Below are positions 34,390 through 45,095 of a stretch of DNA of 64,000 nucleotides, in pieces. The stretch lies in assembly GCA_005843825.1 (NCBI GenBank), contig SZXX01000001.1, positions 1 to 64,000 of the forward strand, in the 5' to 3' direction. Position numbers and translations under genes: made by a program. How positions within the stretch are numbered: the stretch's first letter is position 1; every line of letters begins with the position of its first letter. This DNA is from Chlorobium sp. (lineage in GTDB: Bacteria; Bacteroidota; Chlorobiia; Chlorobiales; Chlorobiaceae). Below the pieces are notes generated by a model. That model made no database searches. It worked only from the letters and a program-made list of their open reading frames with translations, and was not told where the DNA came from.

Positions 34390-34707
34390 TCACCCCGTCT
34401 GTATTTCAGTTTTAAGGGCAATCTCTTCCAGAATCGCGCTCACCTTCAGGCATGTGCTCATCTGACCGAAATAGACGATGCTCCGACCTCTGGTATGGAC
34501 TTCCCATGTACACTGCTCAGCTTTCTGTCGGCTGCATTGCGTAGCCTTGATAATCTGGTCGATTACCTCGTCGAAGGAGTGCTCTTCATCATTGAACAAC
34601 ACGACACGGTATGCGTCAAGCGTATCAGTCCCGGAGCTTTGTTCACTCTCTTTCGTTACCTGCTCTGGTAAAGATGCGTTCCAGCTGCTCAGAAAGGAGG
34701 AGTTCAT
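34390..34707 (-). CDS. clpS: ATP-dependent Clp protease adaptor ClpS
   Basis: The 105-residue protein has the ClpS core: [20 protein letters not shown] followed by [24 protein letters not shown]. ClpS delivers N-end-rule substrates to ClpA(C)P. The N-terminal 30 residues are variable. No clear ribosome binding site precedes the start. Confidence 0.88.
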   Translation of the reverse strand: MNSSFLSSWNASLPEQVTKESEQSSGTDTLDAYRVVLFNDEEHSFDEVIDQIIKATQCSRQKAEQCTWEVHTRGRSIVYFGQMSTCLKVSAILEEIALKTEIQTG

Positions 34708-34789
34708 GGTTATTCCGTTCTATCGTTTTAAAACTGTAAAATAGGAAATGCATTCCTAAAGATGCAAGAGCGGCGGATATTCAGGAGGG

Positions 34790-35734
34790 TTATTCAATAA
34801 CAGGCTCGAGTGCGCCGAGCGAAAAAGTACCGTTCGATGATATTTTCAGTTTAAAGCGGGCACCGACAGGGATGGTCATCAGATCCTGAATGTGGCCGTA
34901 GGAGAGGCCTGAAAGAGTCGCAGCATGGTTGTTGAGTGTGCGGTAATATTCTAAAACCCTGTTCATTCGTTCATCATCACCGTTTTTTTCCGGTTCTCCG
35001 GAGAATTGGCCAAAAAGGATGGCGCTGCACTGCGACAGAAGGTTTGCATTGTTAAGATGCGAAAGCATTCGGTCGATGCGGTATGCAGCCTCGTTGATGT
35101 CTTCCAGAAAAAGAAGCGTGTTATTGAAGGATGGAAGAAAGGGAGTTCCGATCATGGAGGAGAGTACAGAAAGGTTTCCTCCGATAAGCTGCCCTTCCGC
35201 AAAGCCCTCTCTAATGCAGGTGATGGGATGACTTTCATGGTTCTGAAGCGACAGGGCATATCCCGGAGAGGTAAGTATACCCCAGAAATGCTCTTCAGTA
35301 TACGGTGTTGGAGAGTGGAGCTCAGTGGCAAGCATGGGGCCGGAAAAACTTATCAGGCCGGTCTTGGCATACAGGGCAAGAGAGAGAGCTGTAATATCGG
35401 AATACCCTGCAAGGATTTTCGGGTTGGCCGCTATCAGGCTGTAATCGATGTTGTTCAAGAGGCGCGCTGCTCCAGCTCCTCCTCTCAGACAGAATATTGC
35501 CTGCACTGAAGGGTCGCTGAACATGTCGTGAATATCGTGCAGTTTCTCCTTGTCGGCAACTGCCGGATCGGGATCAATGCGGTTCAGGTGGAGAGATGGC
35601 TTGACGTTATAGCCGTTTTTTTCCAGATAGCTTACCGCCAACCCGATTTTTTCAGGATAAGCGCAATGTGAAGAAGGGGAGATAAGTCCGATTGTATCTC
35701 CCTTGCGCAGGGCTTTTGGCGTGAGGTTTTTCAT
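34790..35734 (-). CDS. ldcA: LD-carboxypeptidase (peptidase S66)
   Basis: A protein of about 314 residues from MKNLTPKALRKGD; the longer start at 35755 adds MLMFFCF. It has the S66 features: PSSHCAYPEK near the N terminus, CLRGGAGAARLL, and GYSDITALSLAL with the nucleophilic Ser, plus later Glu and His regions. It removes the terminal D-Ala from murein tetrapeptides during peptidoglycan recycling. Confidence 0.88.
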   Translation of the reverse strand: MKNLTPKALRKGDTIGLISPSSHCAYPEKIGLAVSYLEKNGYNVKPSLHLNRIDPDPAVADKEKLHDIHDMFSDPSVQAIFCLRGGAGAARLLNNIDYSLIAANPKILAGYSDITALSLALYAKTGLISFSGPMLATELHSPTPYTEEHFWGILTSPGYALSLQNHESHPITCIREGFAEGQLIGGNLSVLSSMIGTPFLPSFNNTLLFLEDINEAAYRIDRMLSHLNNANLLSQCSAILFGQFSGEPEKNGDDERMNRVLEYYRTLNNHAATLSGLSYGHIQDLMTIPVGARFKLKISSNGTFSLGALEPVIE

Positions 35735-35740
35735 AAAACA

Positions 35741-35778
35741 AAAAAACATCAGCACCCGTGAGGATACTGATGTTTTTT
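35741..35778. terminator. Terminator downstream of atpC
   Basis: AAAAAACATCAG at 35741-35752 pairs with CTGATGTTTTTT at 35767-35778 around a 14-base loop. The stem ends in a T-run on the plus strand and an A-run on the other side, so it can act in both directions. It would end the leftward atpD-atpC transcript before ldcA. Confidence 0.75.
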
Positions 35779-35798
35779 ATTCATTCATTGGCATGAAT

Positions 35799-36065
35799 TC
35801 AGGAAATAGTTTCAGTCAGCAGAATGGCTTTGTTGCTGCTGACTTCCAGAAAGCCGTCCGAGATGGAAAATGATTGTTCGGTGCGATCTGCCAGAGCAAG
35901 TTTTACCTTGCCGTTTTTCAGTGAGGAGAGCAGGGGTGCATGGTTTTTCAGTATCTGAAATTGACCGTCTTCTCCTGGTGCTGTTACACTGACAACCTCC
36001 CCGGAAAAATAGAGCTTCTGGGGAGTGACGATCTCTATATTGAACCCTTTATCGGAATTCGCCAT
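35799..36065 (-). CDS. atpC: ATP synthase epsilon subunit
   Basis: The 88-residue protein has the N-terminal beta-sandwich of the epsilon subunit ([37 protein letters not shown]). It lacks most of the C-terminal helical domain found in E. coli, which gives the short form known in green sulfur bacteria. It follows atpD by 14 bases, as a separate atpDC unit. Confidence 0.93.
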   Translation of the reverse strand: MANSDKGFNIEIVTPQKLYFSGEVVSVTAPGEDGQFQILKNHAPLLSSLKNGKVKLALADRTEQSFSISDGFLEVSSNKAILLTETIS

Positions 36066-36079
36066 GATTCTTGCTAAGT

Positions 36080-37489
<1,410 letters not shown>

Positions 37490-37595
37490 TTATAGAGTAA
37501 TCAAACGTTCAGGCATCCATTCAAAGAGTGGGGGCCCTTTTTTATTCGGGAATTATGGTTCAGATCATCCCGTTGCAATGGCAGTTCATGAAACG

Positions 37596-37668
37596 AGCCA
37601 CCTGAGGGAGTCGAACCCACGACCTACTATTTACGAAACAGTTGCTCTACCAACTGAGCTAAGGTGGC
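37596..37668 (-). tRNA. tRNA-Thr (anticodon CGT)
   Basis: The minus strand folds as a cloverleaf: acceptor GCCACCT/AGGTGGC, D-arm GCTCAGTTGGTAGAGC, anticodon stem ACTGT/ATAGT with loop TTCGTAA (anticodon CGT, decoding ACG), and T-loop TTCGACT. The T stem GTGGG/CCCTC has one T-T mismatch. CCA is not encoded. It lies 127 bases upstream of atpD. Confidence 0.93.
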
Positions 37669-37820
37669 TTAAGCGTATAAAACAAATCAAGCCGAAATAT
37701 AATTTTTTTGATAAAGAAACACAAAGATAAATACATCCCATTTATAGCTTTCAAAAAAAAGAAGAATTGTATATTAAGAAGGAAGTATGTAGTCTTGTTG
37801 CTTTTTTTAACTGGAACTGA

Positions 37821-38384
37821 GTGAGAAAAATGATGAAGATGATGAAGATGGTGAGGTATTCTGTACGCGCAGTTATGGTTGGTTGTTTTTTGTGGGTGGC
37901 TTTAGCCGGGTCGCTGTTTGCTGCACCTTCTGCAGATACTCCTCCTCCGGTTCCGGCTTTTTCGGTTGTATCTCTTGATGGAAAAGCTGTAGGCTCCACA
38001 ACCCTGACAGGAACAACATATATCGTCAATTTCTTTGCATCCTGGTGCCCGCCATGCCGTTCAGAAATTCCTGATATGGTTGCTCTTCAGAATCAGTATG
38101 GTCGTAAAGGCTTTACGTTTATCGGTGTAGCTGTCAATGAAACCGAACCGACGATCAGGGCGTTCATCAAAAAAAATCAGATTTCCTATCCTGTCGTCAT
38201 GGCTAATGAGCAGATAGTCAATGCTTTCAGCCGATATGTAGATGGCGGCATACGTGCAATTCCAACCTCTTTTGTTGTAAACTCTTCAGGCCGGATTACC
38301 CAGGTTATTACCGGGGCAAGAAGTAAAGAGGTTTTTGAAAAAATAATTCTTGATACTGTCAGGAAACAGAAGACCAATAAATAA
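37821..38384 (+). CDS. TlpA/ResA-like exported thioredoxin
   Basis: The 187-residue protein has a signal segment (VMVGCFLWVALAGSLFAAPSA) and a thioredoxin fold with the active site FFASWCPPCRSEIPDM (about 72-87). Such periplasmic proteins reduce disulfides, for example for cytochrome c maturation. The start is uncertain: several Met codons lie in the first 12 residues (MMKMMKMVRYS). Confidence 0.88.
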   Translation: MRKMMKMMKMVRYSVRAVMVGCFLWVALAGSLFAAPSADTPPPVPAFSVVSLDGKAVGSTTLTGTTYIVNFFASWCPPCRSEIPDMVALQNQYGRKGFTFIGVAVNETEPTIRAFIKKNQISYPVVMANEQIVNAFSRYVDGGIRAIPTSFVVNSSGRITQVITGARSKEVFEKIILDTVRKQKTNK

Positions 38385-38457
38385 AGCCCTCATCAGATGA
38401 TTGATGGTTGTCAGACCCGGATGATGGTTACAATCCGGACATATTGTTTTCTTATAC

Positions 38458-38493
38458 GTCCGTAGCCACTGGTGGTTGCGGGCGTTTTTTTGT
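38458..38493 (+). terminator. Possible terminator between the thioredoxin gene and pckG
   Basis: CCGTAGCC pairs, with two wobble pairs, with GGTTGCGG across a short loop. The stem is followed by GCGTTTTTTT. It would end the upstream transcript. Confidence 0.45.
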
Positions 38494-38522
38494 ATAACCG
38501 TTAGCCCAAAAAAAGAAAGATC

Positions 38523-40388
38523 ATGACGTTAATTCAGATTAATCCTCCGGATTATGTGAAAAACAAAAAACTGATTCAGTGGGTACAGCAGACCGCTGAT
38601 CTTTGTCGTCCAAATTCTGTTCACTGGTGCGATGGTACTCAGGAAGAGTACGATACCCTTTGTCAGCAGATGGTGAAGAGTGGTACATTCATCAAGCTTA
38701 ACGAAGAAAAACGTCCGAACAGCTATCTCTGCCGTTCGGATCCGAGCGATGTCGCCAGAGTTGAGGACCGGACCTACATCTGCAGTCTCCGTCGTCAGGA
38801 TGCAGGGCCAACCAACAACTGGGTTGCACCCAAAGAGATGAAAGAGACTCTCAACGAGCTTTTCACCGGTTGTATGGAAGGCAGAACCATGTATGTCATT
38901 CCGTTCAGCATGGGGCCTCTCGGCTCGCATATTGCCCATATCGGCGTTGAAATTTCCGATTCTCCTTATGTCGCGACCAACATGCGCATCATGACGAGAA
39001 TGGGCCGCAAGGTTATGGATCTGCTTGGTGAAACCAAAGATTTTGTTCCTTGTCTGCACTCTGTCGGAGCCCCGCTTGAGCCCGGTGCAATAGATGTTCC
39101 CTGGCCATGCAATGGCAAGAAATATATAGTGCATTTCCCTGAAGAGCGCTCAATTGTCTCTTACGGAAGCGGGTATGGCGGTAATGCACTGCTTGGCAAA
39201 AAATGTTTTGCGTTGCGTATTGCATCTTCAATGGCTCGTGATGAAGGCTGGCTTGCCGAACACATGCTGATTCTCGGTCTTGAATCACCTGAAGGCGAAA
39301 AAACCTATGTCGGAGCTGCATTCCCGAGTGCATGCGGTAAAACAAACTTTGCAATGCTTATCCCGCCTAACTCTTTTGATGGCTGGAAAGTAACAACTAT
39401 CGGTGACGATATTGCCTGGATCAAGCCGGGTGAAGATGGCCGCCTTCATGCGATCAACCCCGAATATGGCTTTTTCGGTGTTGCTCCGGGTACGTCGGAC
39501 CAATCAAATCCGAATGCCATGGCATCTCTATCGAGGAACAGTATTTTCACAAACGTTGCCATGACTCCGGAAGGAGATGTCTGGTGGGAAGGAATGACAA
39601 AAGTTCCGCCTGCTGAGCTTATCGATTGGCAGGGTAATCGCTGGACTCCTGATTGCGGAAGAGTTTCTTCTCATCCTAATGCCCGATTCACCTCACCGGC
39701 AAGTCAGTGTCCTTCGCTTGATCCCGACTGGGAAAATCCAGTTGGAGTGCCGATCAGTGCCTTTATTTTCGGCGGGCGCCGAGGCGATACGGTTCCTCTT
39801 GTCTATCAGTCTGCAAACTGGAATTTCGGTGTATATCTTGCGGCTACAATGGGTTCAGAAAAAACTGCTGCCGCCGCCGGTACGATTGGAGATGTTCGCC
39901 GCGATCCTTTTGCCATGATTCCTTTCTGCGGTTACCACATGGGAGATTACTTCAATCACTGGCTCCATGTTGGGCGTACTCTTCAGGAACCGCCAAGAAT
40001 TTTCGGTGTCAACTGGTTCCGGAAAGATGAAAACGGCAAGTTCCTCTGGCCGGGCTTCGGCGAGAATATGCGCGTACTGCAATGGATTGTCGGTCGTGTT
40101 CGTGGACATGCTGCCGCAGTGGAAAGTCCGCTCGGCTGGATGCCGAAGTATGAGTCGATCAATTGGACCGGTCTGGATGAAATGACTTCAGAAAAGTTTT
40201 CTAAACTGATGTCGGTGGATCGTGAAGCATGGAAGAAAGAGCTTCTTTCGCATGAAGAGCTTTTTGCCATGATTTATGACAGACTGCCCAAAGAGTTTAC
40301 CCATATCAGGGAACTGATGCTTTCAACGCTCTGGATGTCTCCAAGGCACTGGTCACTCGCCCCTGAAGATTATTCTCATGACAACTGA
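38523..40388 (+). CDS. pckG: Phosphoenolpyruvate carboxykinase (GTP)
   Basis: The 621-residue enzyme is the GTP-dependent type, with the kinase-1a motif [12 protein letters not shown] (about 268-279), the kinase-2 segment [10 protein letters not shown] and a C-terminal NHWLHVG block. It interconverts oxaloacetate and phosphoenolpyruvate. In autotrophs with the reductive TCA cycle it can link C4 and C3 pools. The start ATG follows an A/G-rich leader. Confidence 0.96.
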   Translation: MTLIQINPPDYVKNKKLIQWVQQTADLCRPNSVHWCDGTQEEYDTLCQQMVKSGTFIKLNEEKRPNSYLCRSDPSDVARVEDRTYICSLRRQDAGPTNNWVAPKEMKETLNELFTGCMEGRTMYVIPFSMGPLGSHIAHIGVEISDSPYVATNMRIMTRMGRKVMDLLGETKDFVPCLHSVGAPLEPGAIDVPWPCNGKKYIVHFPEERSIVSYGSGYGGNALLGKKCFALRIASSMARDEGWLAEHMLILGLESPEGEKTYVGAAFPSACGKTNFAMLIPPNSFDGWKVTTIGDDIAWIKPGEDGRLHAINPEYGFFGVAPGTSDQSNPNAMASLSRNSIFTNVAMTPEGDVWWEGMTKVPPAELIDWQGNRWTPDCGRVSSHPNARFTSPASQCPSLDPDWENPVGVPISAFIFGGRRGDTVPLVYQSANWNFGVYLAATMGSEKTAAAAGTIGDVRRDPFAMIPFCGYHMGDYFNHWLHVGRTLQEPPRIFGVNWFRKDENGKFLWPGFGENMRVLQWIVGRVRGHAAAVESPLGWMPKYESINWTGLDEMTSEKFSKLMSVDREAWKKELLSHEELFAMIYDRLPKEFTHIRELMLSTLWMSPRHWSLAPEDYSHDN

Positions 40389-40403
40389 TCTTAAGTGGAA
40401 TTA

Positions 40404-40447
40404 ATTAAACAGAGAAGGCGCCATCAAAGGCGCCTTCTCTGTTTAAT
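40404..40447. terminator. Strong bidirectional terminator
   Basis: A perfect 19-bp stem: ATTAAACAGAGAAGGCGCC at 40404-40422 and its complement at 40429-40447, around the loop ATCAAA. AT-rich ends give weak-pairing tails on both strands. It lies between convergent pckG and dodecin and would end both. Confidence 0.9.
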
Positions 40448-40463
40448 CATAAAAATCACCTTA

Positions 40464-40676
40464 TTAATGCTCGTCAAGGGTGAAGCCGATTTTTATGGTA
40501 ACCTGCCAGTAGACAAGTTTCTGGTTTTCAACATGGCCACGGGTCTCGACTATTTCAACCCACTTGATATTTCTGATTGATTCAGAAGCTTTGGCAACAG
40601 CATTATTGACTGCTTCTTCAATGCTTGTCGGCGAAGAACCTACAATTTCGATTTTCTTATAAATGTGAGCGCTCAT
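40464..40676 (-). CDS. Dodecin (flavin-binding protein)
   Basis: The 70-residue protein matches dodecin (IYKKIEIVGSSPTSIEEAVNNAVAKA...IKWVEIVETRG). The Trp of the flavin-stacking site (KWVEI) is present. Dodecins form 12-mers that store flavin and limit flavin phototoxicity, which suits a phototroph. Confidence 0.93.
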   Translation of the reverse strand: MSAHIYKKIEIVGSSPTSIEEAVNNAVAKASESIRNIKWVEIVETRGHVENQKLVYWQVTIKIGFTLDEH

Positions 40677-40898
40677 GGCGTATCATTGTTTAAGTGCTTT
40701 AAAAAAAGAAAGGTACACGTAAGGTGACGCATGCGTCAGGTCAGCACCAATATTAGCAATTAAGGTGAAATCTTCAAAACAGCCTTTCTCGGGTAGCGTG
40801 TTGTTGGAATAAAGATAATCGGGAGTTGTCCCATGGAGGGTGCGGCCCGGAACAACCGTAAAACTGATGATTGTTCCGGGCAAGTAGAGGTCTGGTGG

Positions 40899-41444
40899 TT
40901 ACACTCCCAGAGAGTGGAACAGAAGCGGCAGGGCGCAGAGAGCGATTGCAATATTGGTTGCGCCGCAGATTTTAGTGATGAGTGTATTCTGCTTGTACCA
41001 GGCAAACGGAAGCAGAATGGTCAGTACGTTGATAAGCAGAAGAACCGTGCCTAAAGGCCATATTTTCCCCATCAGGATCGCTTTGTAGCTGAACACAGCC
41101 GTGATGAAAAAGATACCGAGAAACAGGTGGGCGTATATTTTTTTGTCCCCGGGATTGTAGAAATGCATGGCCACAACTACCCAGAACAAGCCGTACGTGG
41201 CAAAGATCGTCCCGATGTAGATTCTGGCTTCAGGCGGCATCCCCACATCGAACAGATAGAGGAAGGCTGCAGTGAAAAGCTGAGCGAATCCGCCGAAGTA
41301 AAGTGCAATATGGGCAAGATTTCTTCCCAGTTTCGCATGATCAGTCTCCTTGTCCAGCCCGAATCCCAGCTGTTCAAGCCCAAAAACCCAGACAGTGACG
41401 ATAAGTCCAAATAACCCGATAGCTTCCGGATTAACTGCATTCAT
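40899..41444 (-). CDS. GPR1/FUN34/YaaH (SatP) family acetate transporter-like protein
   Basis: The 181-residue protein starts MNAVNPEAIGLFGLIVTVWV and has six hydrophobic segments with the family opening NPEAIGLFG. Members carry acetate or succinate across the cytoplasmic membrane. AAGGAG nine bases before the ATG at 41444 supports this start over a longer frame from 41513. Green sulfur bacteria photoassimilate acetate, which fits. The exact substrate is inferred. Confidence 0.8.
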   Translation of the reverse strand: MNAVNPEAIGLFGLIVTVWVFGLEQLGFGLDKETDHAKLGRNLAHIALYFGGFAQLFTAAFLYLFDVGMPPEARIYIGTIFATYGLFWVVVAMHFYNPGDKKIYAHLFLGIFFITAVFSYKAILMGKIWPLGTVLLLINVLTILLPFAWYKQNTLITKICGATNIAIALCALPLLFHSLGV

Positions 41445-41633
41445 TGGTGGAGCTCCTTTTGGTTTTAGTTTCCAACTGTTAATGCCGTCCGGTGGTCGCA
41501 ACGGCTGCGTCAATGTACTGCTATTCTTTTTTAAAGAATAACACTATTGTAAGATGCTATCGTGTCACGTTTGTCGCGTTCTTTTAATACCTTTGATCTT
41601 TGAAAAAGAGATAACTGAAGATGTTTTGTTGCG

Positions 41634-42944
41634 ATGCCGATAGATACTGAAGAACCCACGATAAAAAATCCGGAAAAGCCGGAACTTCAAACGAAAAAAG
41701 GAGTGTCAGGACAATTGCTTTCAGCTTTTCCTGCATTTCAGAGCCGGAATTTTCGTCGTTATTTCCCAGGGCAGGTTATTTCCATGATCGGTACATGGAT
41801 ACAGATGGTGGCGCAGGGCTGGCTGGTGCTTGAAATTACCGGTTCGGCATTTGACGTCGGAGTTGTTGCTGCGGCCTCGACCCTGCCAACGCTCTTTCTC
41901 TCTCTCTTTGGGGGTGTTATTGTCGATCGCTATTCGAAGCGCACGATTCTCCTCTGGACCCAGTCAGCGGCAATGATACTTGCCTTTATCCTTGGTGTTT
42001 TTGCGGTGACAGGTACTGTTACTATCTGGATCATTATTGTACTCTCCTTTCTTCTCGGTTGTGTCAACGCGCTCAATGTTCCTGCACTCCAGGCTTTTCT
42101 CAGTGAAATAGTTGAAAGGGAGGATCTGGCATCAGCCATAGCGATGAATTCGGCGATCTATAACGTCTCAAGGGTTATCGGGCCGGCTATTGCAGGATTT
42201 CTTATTTCAGCCGCAGGGTCTGGCGTTGCTTTTCTTGTCAACGGAGTCAGCTTTTTTGCTGTTATTCTCTCCCTTCTTTCCATGAAGGATCTCTCCGAAA
42301 AAATTAGAGAGATAAATCCTGTTCATCCGCTTCAGTCTATCAGGGAAGGGCTGAAATATTCATGGGATCATCCGTTGATACGAACTGTAGTTTTATTTAT
42401 AGCAGTAATTGCAATTTTTGCGTGGTCTTATGTCACCATGCTTCCGGTGATTGCAAAACAGACGTTCGGAATGGATGCTTCCGGTCTTGGGTATCTTTAC
42501 GGCGTTTCCGGTCTTGGTTCCGTTATTGGTACCGTGGTTGTCTCCATATACTCCAAAAAAATCGACCCCCTCTTTTTTATTGCAGGCGGAAATATCCTTT
42601 TCGCTCTTGCCTTGATCGGGTTTACGTTTACAACCATTCTGCCTGTGGCACTGTTCTTTCTTTTTATCGCAGGCTTCGGACTTGTTGCCGCCGTTTCAAC
42701 CATGAGCGCTACAATTCAGAGTACAGTTGACGATCGTTTCCGGGGAAGAGTGATGAGTCTTTATATGATGGTATTCATGGGGTTCATGCCGATCGGCAAC
42801 GTTGAGATCGGCTATCTGTCGGAACACTTCGGCACAGGACTTGCCATCCGCACAGGATGTATCGTCACAATCCTCGCCTCATTATTTCTTATCTACTCAA
42901 GTAGAAGTGTCCGCACAGCCTACCAACGTTATAAAGCACTGTAA
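41634..42944 (+). CDS. MFS transporter (EntS/DHA3-like)
   Basis: The 436-residue protein has about 12 transmembrane helices. It opens with a cytoplasmic arm and FQSRNFRRYFPGQVISMIGTW, typical of the EntS/enterobactin exporter-like group. The motif GGVIVDRYSKR between helices 2 and 3 is the MFS signature. The substrate is not known. It borders the remnant island on its right. Confidence 0.9.
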   Translation: MPIDTEEPTIKNPEKPELQTKKGVSGQLLSAFPAFQSRNFRRYFPGQVISMIGTWIQMVAQGWLVLEITGSAFDVGVVAAASTLPTLFLSLFGGVIVDRYSKRTILLWTQSAAMILAFILGVFAVTGTVTIWIIIVLSFLLGCVNALNVPALQAFLSEIVEREDLASAIAMNSAIYNVSRVIGPAIAGFLISAAGSGVAFLVNGVSFFAVILSLLSMKDLSEKIREINPVHPLQSIREGLKYSWDHPLIRTVVLFIAVIAIFAWSYVTMLPVIAKQTFGMDASGLGYLYGVSGLGSVIGTVVVSIYSKKIDPLFFIAGGNILFALALIGFTFTTILPVALFFLFIAGFGLVAAVSTMSATIQSTVDDRFRGRVMSLYMMVFMGFMPIGNVEIGYLSEHFGTGLAIRTGCIVTILASLFLIYSSRSVRTAYQRYKAL

Positions 42945-42947
42945 AGA

Positions 42948-43106
42948 TTAGAGTGCATTGAGATCAAAGCCGTATTTGAGGTAGCTGATCCTGTGGTTAT
43001 CACTATTAATGTTTTCAATCCATGCTTTTTCCTCATGACTGATCTTGACAATTTCTTGAGTACTGCTATCGGAGAAAGTGGCAGCTACAGTTTGTAACGT
43101 ACTCAC
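42948..43106 (-). CDS. Short unrecognised ORF with GTG start
   Basis: This minus-strand frame encodes 52 residues beginning MSTLQTVAATFSDSSTQEIV and ending SYLKYGFDLNAL. Codon use looks like a real gene. Composition is that of a soluble small protein (KISHEEKAWIENINSDNHR). AAGGG lies about 9 bases upstream of the GTG. I do not recognise a family. It could also be the intact tail of a longer lost gene. Its start codon sits in the loop of a hairpin (43099-43115). Confidence 0.4.
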   Translation of the reverse strand: MSTLQTVAATFSDSSTQEIVKISHEEKAWIENINSDNHRISYLKYGFDLNAL

Positions 43107-43136
43107 TCTGAGTACCCTTGAAGGGGTAACGTTACA
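43093..43136. repeat. Nested palindrome structure
   Basis: An outer inverted repeat, TGTAACG (43093-43099) and CGTTACA (43130-43136), encloses two hairpins: GTACTC/GAGTAC (43099-43115) and TACCC/GGGTA (43113-43128, sharing a few bases with the first). It lies exactly at the boundary between the small ORF and the terminase-like fragment, so it may mark an old recombination end. Confidence 0.5.
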
Positions 43137-43262
43137 GCTGCGCTGACGAGCTGGTTTGCTGCTGCGTGGATACTTGAGCGGAAGTGGGCGGAGCGGTGGG
43201 GTCGGCGTGAGGTGCTGCCTGGGGATGAGACGGGGTTGGATACGCTGGTGGTGATTGGGTAA
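43122..43262 (+). pseudogene. Phage terminase small-subunit-like fragment
   Basis: The frame reads RGNVTAALTSWFAAAWILER followed by KWAERWGRREVLPGDETG. GNVTAA followed by W.LE....ERWGRRE resembles the C-terminal part of phage small terminase subunits. There is no start codon and the frame opens after a stop. It is G-rich, unlike the flanks. A large-subunit fragment lies 4.3 kb downstream in the same orientation, which supports this reading, but identity is uncertain. Confidence 0.4.
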
Positions 43263-43305
43263 TTATTTCAAAACCTTAATCGTGCAGGGCTTTTGAATAT
43301 TGTCG

Positions 43306-43596
43306 CTAACGTGCCAACGCCCTGCTGACTGCTTCAGGTTCATGGGCAATGACGGTTAAAAGAACCCGTGCTGCCCGATCTGGTTGACGGCGTTTTTGTT
43401 CCCAATCTTGTAGTGCCCGAACATCAAAGCCAAATCGTGAAGAGAATTCGGGTTGCGTCAAACCCAAACTGGTGCGGATAGACTTGACGTCAATCTCCTC
43501 TGGAACATGCACAGTAAAGCCGTCACTCGTTTCTTCGCGTGCATAGGCTAACGCCTGGTTGGCGGACTGGATAAGTTTACTTCCTGCGTTGGACAT
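43306..43596 (-). CDS. higA: HigA-type XRE antitoxin
   Basis: A protein of about 96 residues from [10 protein letters not shown], with helix-turn-helix region [20 protein letters not shown] then [16 protein letters not shown]. It follows a RelE/HigB-type toxin gene and overlaps its end by 20 bases, the toxin-first order typical of higBA. It should neutralise the toxin and repress the operon. It resembles the orphan antitoxin at 1270-1584. Confidence 0.85.
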   Translation of the reverse strand: MSNAGSKLIQSANQALAYAREETSDGFTVHVPEEIDVKSIRTSLGLTQPEFSSRFGFDVRALQDWEQKRRQPDRAARVLLTVIAHEPEAVSRALAR

Positions 43597-43942
43597 AGTT
43601 TTTAACTCCTTTCTTGTAAACATCAGCAATCGATCCTAAAATCAGCTTCAGTTCATTTCTTTCGGATTGCGATAAATTGGCTCTTTCACCTTTTGAAAAT
43701 ATAGATAACAGGAAAACGGGCATATCTTCTCCGGCATAGAAGGTAACAACCCTGTACCCTCCGCTTTTTCCCTTTCCCCGTCCAGCAAATCGAATTTTTC
43801 GCGCCCCGCCTGTACCTTTCATTTCCACTCCGACATCAGGGGTTTGCGCTATAAAATCGACGATTGATCGACGCTCATCAGCAGTTAAACCGAGCGCTTT
43901 GGCATCGACGAGATAATCCGGCGTTTCTATAACAAGATGCAT
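43577..43942 (-). CDS. higB: RelE/HigB-type toxin
   Basis: The 121-residue protein shows the HigB/RelE pattern ([49 protein letters not shown]). Family members cleave mRNA at the ribosome. A conserved core of basic and aromatic residues is intact. It is translationally coupled to higA. An IS21 fragment lies just upstream. Confidence 0.85.
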   Translation of the reverse strand: MHLVIETPDYLVDAKALGLTADERRSIVDFIAQTPDVGVEMKGTGGARKIRFAGRGKGKSGGYRVVTFYAGEDMPVFLLSIFSKGERANLSQSERNELKLILGSIADVYKKGVKNYVQRRK

Positions 43943-44001
43943 AGTTTAATGTACGGCAATGCCGTAGATAATGCAAGGGGTAGTTCGAGGGAACCACGCC
44001 C

Positions 44002-44253
44002 GCGGTCAAAATATTGGAGCGGTTTTCCGGCAAAAACAATCTCAAGGCGTTCACCTGGCACATGCGACTGCGCCATCGTTGCCTGTGGCTGTGCCGCCAG
44101 ATAATGCTTGAGATGAAAACTGAATTGCGCATAACGGTACCCGTCCGGTTGTTCCTTCAGGTACTCTTCCCACAAGAGTTGTTTGGTGACCCCGAGCAAT
44201 TTGAGTTGCTGGCCATAATACTGAAACCTTGGCTCTAACTGCTGAAAACGTTT
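44002..44253 (-). pseudogene. IS21-family transposase (IstA) fragment
   Basis: This frame reads KRFQQLEPRFQYYGQQLKLL, then GVTKQLLWEEYLKEQPDGYR and YAQFSFHLKHYLAAQPQATM, up to GKPLQYFDR. This is the middle of IS21 IstA. The DNA-binding N terminus and the rest of the DDE domain are missing, and the first catalytic Asp of the EIDFAG segment reads Val (EIVFAG). istB is absent. It is a dead remnant whose 3' side merges with the start of higB. Confidence 0.8.
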
Positions 44254-44802
44254 ATCAGTCGTTTGGCTGGATCGTGGAGAATAAACCACTGAGCTGAGCT
44301 CAGCGTCAGGTAGGGCGGAGTGCAGCGCTGTGTGATGAGCGGGTGCAGTTTGGTGCGGTTAGAGGCAACTGGGCTGAGTCTGCTGGACAGTATAGCACAG
44401 AGGCATGGAGCGTAGCGGACGAGCTGAGTTTGGAATGTTAGTTTTTATGGTTTTATCGCCATGCAAACTGAATCGATTTAAATAGTTAGGATAACAGGTG
44501 CAATGAGGAAGTAGTCAAAAGAATCAAGCGAATTAACATAAATAAAAGGAATTTGAAGAGCTTCTGACTGAGCTGAGAAGTGATTAGACTTTGCTGGCGA
44601 ATTCAGGTGAAGGGGAAATGCTAACGGATTGATTAAGTGTATGGCTTAAAAAATACGCAATGTTCAAGGGTCGCAGGTCTATGTATGTAATTGCTTGGCC
44701 GAAAATATGACTTAAGAAATCGGGAAACATCGGATTGCGCGGTTGTTGATTCTTGAGGTTGACTAGTAGCGTGACAGGCAGTCGTAAAGAAGTTATTGGT
44801 GA
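44254..44802. other. Gene-poor region beside the IS21 remnant
   Basis: There is no intact gene. GCTGAGCTCAGC at 44293-44304 is a palindrome. On the minus strand a frame without a start stays open from 44802 to 44584 and includes FGQAITYIDLRPLNIAYFLS. I cannot identify it and it may be a remnant. The left part is G-rich and the right part AT-rich, consistent with patchwork ancestry. Confidence 0.4.
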
Positions 44803-45024
44803 TTATAAGATGTGGATTTTGATGATATTTTGCCAGACTGTATAATCTTAGCCATTTAAATGTACCGCATCTAAAGTGGATTTAGGATCTAATGCCCTAT
44901 TAATAGCTAATCCGGCATTAAGATCGATATAGGTCGTTACTTTATTCGCACAAGCTAGCTTTTATAACTCAGCATTTAATGAAGTAATTATTCTGTTAGT
45001 TATTTGATATAATAAGGAAAATTT
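44803..45024 (-). pseudogene. SGNH/GDSL hydrolase remnant with two in-frame stops
   Basis: Reading through stops, the minus strand gives RIITSLNAEL, stop, KLACANKVTTYIDLNAGLA, INRALDPKSTLDAVHLNG, stop, DYTVWQNIIK. This matches the C-terminal part of SGNH/GDSL esterases (YIDLN.....LDP..T.D.VHLNGEGY.VW). The catalytic Asp...His pair is at DAVH. The nonsense codons are TAA at 44962-44964 and 44848-44850. The N-terminal catalytic Ser part is not present. It sits beside a frameshifted acyltransferase that also carries an SGNH-like domain. Confidence 0.65.
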
Positions 45025-45095
45025 TTGCCATTATTATAATGGGAGAATGTATATGTGGATCTATGTATTTCTAAATTAAACTATACTTTATATGG

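Noticed and set aside
40683-40883. 66-codon minus-strand frame between dodecin and the SatP-like gene
   Set aside because: No ribosome binding site, no recognisable motif and unlikely composition; probably non-coding.
44584-44802. Start-less minus-strand frame beside the SGNH remnant
   Set aside because: No start codon and no family recognised. It may be a relic but cannot be supported as a gene.
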